From contig OX457032.1 of the NCBI GenBank assembly GCA_949752745.1, positions 16,160,720-16,224,719 of the forward strand: a DNA stretch of 64,000 bases. Reading direction: 5' to 3'. This document shows, piece by piece, positions 55,520 through 64,000 of the stretch. Position 1 is the stretch's first letter, and the number at the start of each line of letters is the position of its first letter. The notes beneath the pieces are model-generated. The model saw only the letters and a list, made by a program, of their open reading frames with translations, was not told the origin of the DNA and searched no databases. The position numbers and the translations under genes were made by a program. Source of the DNA: Protula sp. h YS-2021. Its lineage: Eukaryota; Annelida; Polychaeta; Sabellida; Serpulidae.

Positions 55520-58500
55520 GATTTGTATTGTGAACGCTCCGTTCAGCTCTGCTTCGACAGCACGTAATCCTGTTCGTGATGTAACTAACGCTGTGTCGAC
55601 CCGGAGTAGTTTCCTCTTGTACCATGGTCGGGTTTTTAAACAGTGTGGATTTGCTCATTATATAAGAGGCTGGGACATTAGTTCGTATCCAACTGTCAGT
55701 GTGTGTGTTCAAACTTGATAATGTTTGTTAACTGAAGTATTTAATTTCTTAATAGTCATTTTATGAGTAAAATATCTTGTAGGCGCAGAAGCCATTACTG
55801 GGATTACACCCGCCCGTCTTCCCATCAATTGGGATCGTGATGTACGATAAGCTGGGTATGGTTCGACCATATGACTGGAACTGCACCGTCGCCGATTGGT
55901 GGGTTGGTTCACAACGCATGATAGACATAGTAACAGGGGAACCCGTTCAAAATATCCCTCAAAATTTCTATTATGAATCGCGATGACCAATGTTAAACAC
56001 ATAGGAAAACCCATAGAAATGGCTTCTACGTCTGCATGATATTTTACTTATTTTACTATTTCCAACAGTAATATCACATTATCCCTTCACCTCAACCATC
56101 AACTGACAATCTAAATATCGAGGAGACTTTAAGAAGTCTTGTAATTTTTATCATAGCAGTGTGAGTTTTACATGCAATATCAAAACAAAACTTCAAAATG
56201 AAAAAGTCGTACGACACCATTGTGTATCCGTACAATAATCATATTGCTGCTCCATGTAGGTATTAAAGTAAAAAAAGTAAAACACGTCTGAATTGTTTTT
56301 GGACACCCCTTAAATATCATTATATCATACTTGTCAAAAACGTTCACGAGTCAAAACTCATCCATTTCACGACTGAAGACAATAAGTCATGGAGTGACAT
56401 ATTTAAAGCTGATATGTAACTTAGATTTTATTTATGTTTTTGTGTGATTACTTTTTGTCTGTTTGACTCAGTAAACTATAATAAATATAAAAGCTAAATT
56501 CCGTAATTCAAAGAGACGGATCCCTTGAAATATGTATCTGTATGTATTAATTAAAAATACCAGAAAAGGCAATTGTAATGTAATTGCATAACAATCGTGT
56601 ATGTAAGGTGCAGCTCATTTTATTCATTAATTTCATTGATCGAAATAGTATTTGCATTCTAATGCAATTTCTCCTTGTATAATCCAATGGCAATTCTATA
56701 TATTCGATCAATTTAATTCCCCAAGGTTATTCGTTTAAAACTGAATCTGACATTCAATTAAAATTGATCAATTTCATTGATCTTAATTATAATCATTCCA
56801 ATCAAATGCACAAAGTCATTATTCTCAAATTCAGTTGGCTTAGTGATCATATTGATTGAACTGAATGAAAGCTTTTATTCATCTTATGTATTCTTGGGCG
56901 CTTTTGGATAGGGGATCGCTTAATTTATATTGCGGAAAATTGGGGTAGAAGCTGTTCATGTGGCGCATGGAGTCGGACACCCGATTTTTTCGGATGTCAG
57001 AGGACCAGAAATTTCAGTGTTCAATGCTATATGACACATTTTTATAAAAGGAAAAATGCTTAATTGTTTGAACTATTATGGCAAGCGCTTCGTAAAATCA
57101 AAAAAACCCATCCAATTCAAGCACTCCCAAAGGAATTCAACATTTTGCAATTGGCACCAAGCATATAGCTAAACGGACAAATCACCCTAGAGGGGTTATG
57201 GGTTATGGGCAGAACAAGCAATCAGTTTGTGAAACAATTTTGTTCATTTTCCATGTTTTTGTTTGAATATAAGAAATCCTTACAGTTTTCTTTCAATTGC
57301 TTTTTTTCAGATCTTATATACATATACACGCTTTTTTCAGAAAATATTCTAAATGCAATTTAAGACACGGGGGTAAAAAGTCATCCTGTCATCTTGTAAA
57401 ACACATTTGTTATTTCAGTTTGGAAGAATATTATAATGATTATTTTGATAATTATAACACATAAAATAAATGAAGTGTTTGTTTTTTATTTATTCGTATC
57501 TAATAATAGCAAATACCATTATTTACATGTACTTTATGGTCTTAACTTCACTGCAGTTAATTAACATGAGTAAATGGTTTTAAATGTATGTAAAGTACTG
57601 CAAAAAAATAAAGACACAACAAACAAGTAGTTTAATCTGTTGGCGTCAAAAGGATAATTGAAACATAAATACTGAAGATAACTTTTATATAAAAAATAGG
57701 TTCTTAAATAATGGCAATGTTTAAATTTTTACTAGACACACAACACAAACTTTTACAAATGAGTTTTCTCCTGGGCATGCATCGATATACTTCTTGTCAC
57801 AAAGCAAGTTATACAGTTTTCTTCATTTTTAATTTGCCCTTTGATTTGCTTCTCCAACTGCAGTCGCATGTAGGCTACGACGCCGTCGTCTTGATTCCTC
57901 GCTTTGGACACGTTTTATCGGAGCTCGAGTCCCTCTATTTGTGTCTTTTTTTGCTGTTTTTGTTCTCTTTTCTAACTGGCGTAAATGTGTTTCGAACAAG
58001 TAGCTCGTTGTTAATTGCTGCTCGGTTTGTCGTATAGACCCCTCCCCCCAGTCTTAGCAAAATCTTAGGCTACTGTAATTCCCTTGATTAGATTCAAAGC
58101 AAACCGAACCAAAATAGGAACTTTGGACGTTTCCCCTCTTTACCCTCTGTTCAAACACTAAATATCTTCAAGTACGGTTGTTTGTCAATATGACTGTTTC
58201 TGTTGCAAGAAATAGGCCATTCTGGACCCGAGTATTGATCATTCTGTTGAAAAGAGTCCTCGAAAATAACAAGATAGACATGAGCTTTGCCCACGCACAT
58301 TCCGCGAAGATTATGTGTTTGTGCTTTCTTTGTTCTCGTTTGTACGGAATTTTATGACCTTATGTAATAATGACCTTTTTCAGAGCGATCTCTGTCATCA
58401 TTTTTATAGTGTATCATTTTTGTGAAACAAAAAAATGTTTATTTTTTCACAAAGAAGGTTCTTGAAGCAATGATTTCTCATTGACTTCAACTTAGGCTGG

Positions 58501-58685
58501 GGCTAACCATTGTACTTTGCACGTGTCTGGTGGCAATCTGAATCAGTCACTTTGTTGTTGTAGGTTACCCTAAGTTTGCCATCAATTTCACCAGTATGAT
58601 TTCATGATCTGGTGACAACCGAATAGCGGGTGTGATTTTTGTATTTTTTCTCTTTTTTAGCCTTCTTACTCTTTTCATTATTATT
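55520..58685. other. Gene-poor AT-rich stretch
   Basis: No exon or recognised element. The first 500 bp may still belong to the 3' end of the DIRS-like element. A 108-codon plus-strand frame (57711-58037) with a hydrophobic C-terminal third is unrecognised. Confidence 0.45.
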
Positions 58686-58687
58686 AT

Positions 58688-58689
<2 letters not shown>

Positions 58690-58781
<92 letters not shown>
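58690..58781 (+). repeat. TA dinucleotide microsatellite, about 45 units
   Basis: An uninterrupted TA tract, preceded by a short ATT run. Confidence 0.97.
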
Positions 58782-58784
58782 CGC

Positions 58785-59750
58785 AGCTGTATAAGCGCTA
58801 CAATTATGCTTTTTTAAAAATTATTATATTCATATTACATTGTTCACAAACTTAATTGGTACCTTGTGTCAGTTGTGTCAAAAGTGACATTTTTGCAAAT
58901 AAGCAGTACCGCTTTAACTAGTTCTGAAAGGCAAAATACAAGGCATATATGCATATAAGATTTGATGAAAAGCAACTGAGGGAAAATTCGAAGAATTATT
59001 TATTTTTAAAGAAACACATGGAAAATGAACGAAAAGCATTTCACGAACTAGAGCCGTATTTCGCTAGCGAAATGTTAAACACTTGACAAAAATTAAAACA
59101 CAAAAATACTTCCTTCAATGAGTTATTTCTTGAATAATATAAGTATTTTACAACATGCATACAGTGTATTACACAACTGTGTACAGAGCTTATGGCACAG
59201 CATGTATGCGGCTAATAATATTCTAAAGAATCGGACCACTGTCAAAAAAAAAAAAACTCCATAGGTTCATAACTTAATACCAGCTAAATATATTAGCAAG
59301 CAACGCAGCTTGAATACGTCTTATAAGCCGAGTAGTGTTTTGTTGACTTAAGGTTTGAGTGACTGATCAGGCATACGCTGTGTTAGCTGTTTACGCAGTG
59401 AGAGCTCGCGCAAAGCTGACCAACTGTGTTATGTTCTGTGCCGCGCATTTACTTGCAGAAAATACACTCTTTTCACATGGCGTTTTAACAAATAAAACGA
59501 AATCGTAGACGAAAATAAAAAGTGACATGCACACGTTCAGATCAAGCTCTTCATAAGTACCAAGATTCATGGTCCTAGGGCCCATAGTGTCAGAGAAGAA
59601 CAAGACACAAAAATCGGAAAAAGTGTCAACAAAAAAAGAATGAACGGCTGCTCGCACAAATTCATATAACCCTTGCAAGCCAAAGGCTTGTCAAGTGTTA
59701 ACTAGTTGCTTGTTCCACCAATTTGTCATTCAGCAACAACTTTCCGTAGT
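58785..59750. other. Gene-free stretch with a 16-bp palindrome
   Basis: Contains the perfect palindrome ATTTCGCTAGCGAAAT at 59058-59073. A 95-codon minus-strand frame (59391-59678) is unrecognised. Confidence 0.5.
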
Positions 59751-60195
59751 AGGAACAAAACCACAATTACTTCCGCTTTCATTGCCCAATAACAGGAAGA
59801 CTATTAGCATGGCAGCTGTACTTTTTTAATAATGTTATGATTGTTCCGGGCAATCAGTAATAAACTTGTGGCATGCTTATGTTCCCAAAGGGTTGTACTA
59901 GAGACATGCTTAAACTCCTTGCAATCAAGCGTATTGTTTTTGAGAAATATGACGTCAAAGTTCAGTAATTTTTTCATGTGATCGAGCGACTTCGAGATCC
60001 ATGGGTGCCCCTGTTTGATGCGAGATAGCAAAAAATCCAATTGGTCAACCCCCAAATATTTTGGTGTTTTTTGCCTTCTCAAGGGTTAGTTTGAAGGATT
60101 TAATAAAGCTTGATTTCCCAGCAATGTTGTAGAAGACGTCAGATTTCGAAATTCTATAAAGAAACATATAAGTAAATTAATTGTGGTCTTAGGCC
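59751..60195. repeat. 445-bp direct repeat, left copy
   Basis: Matches 61416-61860 base for base without indels, with about four substitutions in total (about 99% identity) and a constant offset of 1665. The repeat starts AGGAACAA and ends GTGGTCTTAGGCC. Its two ends are inverted relative to each other: ACCACAATTA near the start, TAATTGTGGT near the end. It contains a 92-codon minus-strand frame (59804-60082) that survives in both copies. Confidence 0.95.
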
Positions 60196-61415
60196 TGATA
60201 TGGCATATATGAAAGTGGGAGGTCTAGGACTATAGAAGGATGTATCGTCTTATTTTTCCACAAACTGCCATGAATTGGCCCAAAAATATTGAAAACTGTT
60301 GCTTTCTAAGCTTTTTGATTATATTGCTTAAATTTTTGTTTTAAATGTAGATTTTGTGTGATTTACGATGTCATTTTTTGAAATATTGTAATTTTTATTG
60401 ATAATTTGAATATCAGGCTTTAAAAGCGGCCTATTTAAGTAGAATAGCTCCAAACCCACATAGGAACAGCTTAAAATTGCCATTTCCGTTTGAATAAAGT
60501 GTGAAACAGCCATGTATTTTATGTGATTTTTTGCAAATATCGATGATTCTTGGGGGGGGGGGGCGATTTATTTTTGGTTTTATGTGGGCATGTTTTTCGG
60601 TTTATTCAGCCTGATCATTTGAAAAACTAAACTTTTATTATATGTGTCATGAACTGGCTACAAATAGGCAGGTTTTGGTAAGAAATATATATATTTTTTA
60701 AAAAGGAGGTAAATATTGATTTTTTTCACTGTTTTACGTTTTTAGCTTGGATATTTCTGTTGCCAGACACGTAGTTCAAGGTATAAAAATGTGTAACCGT
60801 TTTATGATGTTTAGTACCACGGCAAAACAACAGTTACCAAATTTAGAAATCATGCAAAAGGAAAAATATATTGGTAAATATTCAATAGGTGCAAAAACTC
60901 CCAAAATTGGCCATTAGGTCCTCATTCAGTTTATTTACTTTTTAAAGGCCGCCACTAATTGCGAGTACTCAATTCCTTTACTGTCCTTTAAGCAAATATT
61001 ACAGCTTCAAAACTACACATTTAAACACTTTGTTCTGTTATTTACAAATTCCACTGAAAGATTTTGGAATTTATAAAAAAAAAAATTAAAAAAATTGTTT
61101 GTCCAAAAATTTTTCTCATAGGTACAAGATTTCAAATGAAGGAAATATAAGTGCTGTAACATGCTCTTTACAATAACTATTACTGGTTACGGAAACAAAA
61201 TAACTTTCAAAATAAAAAAGTTACAACCCTTCAAGTTTTAATTTTTTTGTTTGACAAAAATCCAATTATCATAATTTGGTAGCAATCTTAAATGCACTGC
61301 GAAATTGTTACGCATCGTTCGATTTGGCTCATTTTTCCCAAGTTTATTTCCTATACAGTATTGTTCAAGAAAATATAACTTTGATTAAGAATTTCAAAAA
61401 TAATTGCCCCATATA
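60196..61415. other. Spacer between the 445-bp direct repeats
   Basis: 1220 bp of AT-rich sequence with a poly-G run near 60551-60562 and no substantial open frame. If the flanking repeats are LTRs, this would be a coding-free interior. Confidence 0.6.
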
Positions 61416-61860
61416 AGGAACAAGACCACAATTACTTCCGCCTTCATTGCCCAATAACAGGAAGACTATTAGCATGGCAGCTGTACTTTTTCGATAATGT
61501 TATGATTGTTCCGGGCAATCAGTAATAAACTTGTGGCATGCTTATGTTCCCAAAGGGTTGTACTAGAGACATGCTTAAACTCCTTGCAATCAAGCGTATT
61601 GTTTTTGAGAAATATGACGTCAAAGTTCAGTAATTTTTTCATGTGATCGAGCGACTTCGAGATCCATGGGTGCCCCTGTTTGATGCGAGATAGCAAAAAA
61701 TCCAATTGGTCAACCCCCAAATATTTTGGTGTTTTTTGCCTTCTCAAGGGTTAGTTTGAAGGATTTAATAAAGCTTGATTTCCCAGCAATGTTGTAGAAG
61801 ACGTCAGATTTCGAAATTCTATAAAGAAACATATAAGTAAATTAATTGTGGTCTTAGGCC
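61416..61860. repeat. 445-bp direct repeat, right copy
   Basis: Right partner of 59751-60195. GTAGT occurs just outside the left repeat (59746-59750) and at 61862-61866, one base outside the right repeat. This is compatible with, but does not prove, a 5-bp target-site duplication of an LTR-type element. The ends lack the usual TG and CA. Confidence 0.95.
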
Positions 61861-62216
61861 AGTAGTGTAACCCGAAGTAGTTCTTGTAGCAAAATCTGTG
61901 GTAAGTGCGCATGCGTGCTTGGCGTTGTTATAAAATTAACGACCTCTGAAAAATCTATCTGTTATGTTTAAGCACAGAAAGGATAGATATTTAAAAATTA
62001 TCCCTTACTTTTTATGAGTATTTCTTTCGCTGAATCCAATCTAATCTGCGGAATAAAAAGGTATTATACACAACAGACCGAGCTGCCGTAGAGGTTGGCT
62101 GTTGGACAAGAACGGCATACTCGAAGTAAACAAGTATCCAAAGGTGCCAGTTAAAATGTCGGTTTATCATTGTAATTAAAAGTAACACAACATAGGTTTA
62201 CAGTATTTAATGTGAC

Positions 62217-63939
62217 ATGAAGATAGCTACTCGCAGTTCTAGTACTTTGTCAAGACATGTTGCTTGGACAGCTTCAGGTACGCATTCTTAAATTGTGTCA
62301 CCGGTGAACCTGCGAGATAAAATGGTCAATAGTAGATAACATTTTTTGACAAGACATCCCCCCAAATATTACACCCATCTAAATCAGTCAGCTGCAAATT
62401 TGAGAAGCTTTTCGGCTAAAATGTGTCTTACTTTGGCAGACTTGACAAAAGAAACATGTTTTCAGCCAACTGAACTATTTTACTTGTACAAGTAACCATT
62501 TCACCCATTTGATTCTACTTAGTCCTAGATGACTCTTGCGGTCTTCTTATGACAGCAAGTAGGAAGATGGAAAGGGTCTGCTAGGACTAGATTCTGCTGT
62601 GATATATTTCTTTTTCGTAACTACGAAGGAAGCAAGATGCTTAAGCCAGTTCGCACTTTCGGGTCTTTCCGTTGGAGGTATTGTTTCGACTGCATATTTT
62701 TTACATAAAATACAAAGAAATGATAAGGGAAAAACATAAAATTCTAATTTTCTTTTTTTACATGCACACTTTAAAATTTATAAAGCCATCATATGCTCTT
62801 TTAAAACTATTTTACATATTATTCAGTCCCTTTTAATAGCCAACATGTGAATATTTTGTGTTTGTTCTTTTTTTGCCGTTTTTTTGCCATTTCTTTATAT
62901 GCTTATCCCAGCTAAATTCAGCAAAAACTTTTCGGCAAAAGTCAAAAGTGCGAATTGGCTTATTTCAAATTCGTTGTTTGTGTTGTTCGAAGAAGCCAAA
63001 AAGGCCACATCATACTTCGGGCGTTCCGTGTAAATGCGCGAAAATTCTGCGTTACGAATGCAAAATAACCGTGTAAAAATACCTGAATGTCAAATTTCTC
63101 TTGCACCAAAGAACAATGTATTCTAACAACCCGTATATTAATTTAGTAAAAGTTTTAACAGACAGTTTTCAGTTTCTTTTACGTTTCGAGCATGAGCTGT
63201 TTTTGCCATATTTCTTCTATCATTTCTTTAATTTTTTATCCGTTTCCCATAGAGTGGATATTCAGAATTCTTGCGCATTTTATTCTAAAGACCCAAAGTG
63301 TGATTGGGCTTATATTAAAATGAGTTAGAATTCTGGTTATGGACTCGGCTGACACTTAGAAATTTGAACTTGTTTCGATCAGATCGATAATTTCAAAAGG
63401 TGAAATACAAGTTTTCTGAGTATTTCAGCTTTGTTTATGTCTCTTGTAAGAACTGACCACAATTGACCAGAAAAAGCCACTTTTGGAGAATTGACCGGGA
63501 GGGATTTATCCGGATAAATACCCCGGATAAATCCACCTGAGATTTGACCGTGCCAACCCTGTTCGATCTACTGTTCAGTTGCTTCTCGCTTCCTCCAAAG
63601 CAACTGCTAGTTATTCTTATGGATGATGAGGGCACATGAATGTAAATAAAAAATTTACAAATGTTATAAGTCAGCACAGAAATGTTAAAGAACGAATTCC
63701 GGAATCCTATGTCGGTTATATCCAGTGAATTACCGAGCTTGAGATGTACATACGCGGATTCTACTGTATTTAACTGAAAAGTGCAGTTAAGGTGACCCAC
63801 GACGCTGTGATATAGCGGTAGGATGTTTCTTTTGCAGATTTTACACTACAAGAATTTGCTAATGCTACTCCGTCACCAAAAAATACTGCAAGACCAAAGA
63901 AAAGTATAGTGAATATATTCAATGCTCAAGCCATGCAAG
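62217..63939 (+). CDS. Unrecognised gene, probable first two coding exons (partial, runs off right edge)
   Basis: Exon 1, 62217-62277: ATG and 20 codons (MKIATRSSSTLSRHVAWTAS) ending in phase 1 at CAG|GTACGC. Exon 2, 63838-63939: acceptor TTTCTTTTGCAG, then FTLQEFANATPSPKNTARP and KKSIVNIFNAQAMQ, donor CAAG|GTAACT. Phases fit: G plus AT makes Asp at the junction. The protein start is rich in Ser/Thr and basic residues; no domain is recognised and there is no signal peptide. The 1560-bp intron holds a micro-MITE and a TA-flanked inverted-repeat element. The exon 2 splice sites are good. The link to exon 1 rests on phase and distance only. Confidence 0.42.
62520..62589 (+). mobile_element. Micro-MITE (Mutator-like?), copy 1, 70 bp, 9-bp TSD
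   Basis: Inverted ends TAGTCCTAG and CTAGGACTA, with interior GATGACTCTTGCGGTCTTCT. It is flanked by GATTCTACT (62511-62519) and GATTCTGCT (62590-62598), matching at 8 of 9 bases. It lies in the intron of the gene model at the right edge. Confidence 0.75.
62644..62960. mobile_element. Possible MITE with AGCCARTTCGCACTTT ends and TA flanks
   Basis: TAAGCCAGTTCGCACTTT at 62642-62659 is inverted at 62945-62962 (AAAGTGCGAATTGGCTTA), with one mismatch, leaving TA at each outer edge. A TA duplication would suit a Tc1/mariner-type element. A decayed third end-like copy lies at 63295-63312 (AAAGTGTGATTGGGCTTA). Confidence 0.45.
63504..63519. repeat. 16-bp perfect palindrome ATTTATCCGGATAAAT
   Basis: Perfectly self-complementary, followed four bases later by another half (GGATAAATCC). 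It lies in the intron of the right-edge gene model. No function is assigned. Confidence 0.8.
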
Positions 63940-64000
63940 GTAACTACAGTGTTTGTAAATTTTGGTATGTCGATTCAAACACAAGCTTTCTTTGATGATT

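Noticed and set aside
57711..58037. Hydrophobic 108-codon frame as a small membrane protein.
   Set aside because: There is no family match or splice evidence, and the AT-rich, T-rich composition alone yields such frames.

Overview
The window looks like metazoan nuclear DNA. It is AT-rich, with GT/AG introns, microsatellites, satellite arrays, many short transposon remnants and one 200-base scaffold gap (29810-30009). The protein families and the mix of repeats (Helentron-like tandem-repeat elements, DIRS remnants) suggest a lophotrochozoan, probably a mollusc. That placement is inference. No tRNA, rRNA or CRISPR array was seen.

1-23 kb (minus strand): a tandem pair of carotenoid cleavage oxygenase genes (BCO/RPE65/NinaB superfamily). 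Copy B is complete: 12 exons from 22931 down to 15669, 1800 coding bases, 599 residues, with every exon phase compatible. It keeps all four expected iron-binding histidines. Unusually for the family, it has an N-terminal signal peptide and a hydrophobic C-terminal tail. Copy A lies downstream on the same strand. Its first six exons (3661 to 185) have the same lengths and phases as those of copy B, and it runs off the left edge. Both copies have a matching TATA box. The DNA between them holds a probable Helentron-like element (about 9115-10845) whose core is seven 139-bp units rich in TCAAGGTCA sites.

23-33 kb: mostly unassignable DNA, a decayed DIRS-type tyrosine-recombinase fragment (about 24.9-26.1 kb), the scaffold gap, and a 37-bp minisatellite (31.3-32.2 kb).

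33-48 kb (minus strand): the first two recognisable coding exons of liprin-alpha (48138-47899 and 33135-33034), separated by a 14.8-kb intron. That intron holds an E-box-rich higher-order satellite, a MITE with about 40-bp inverted repeats, decayed satellite copies, an unrecognised 167-codon ORF and a textbook non-autonomous hAT element with an 8-bp target-site duplication. No later liprin exon was found to the left.

48-64 kb: gene-poor. It holds a larger decayed DIRS-like retroelement (52.8-55.5 kb, plus strand), a 67-70-bp inverted-repeat element family with 9-bp target-site duplications, a long TA microsatellite, two 99%-identical 445-bp direct repeats, and the likely first two exons of an unrecognised plus-strand gene running off the right edge.
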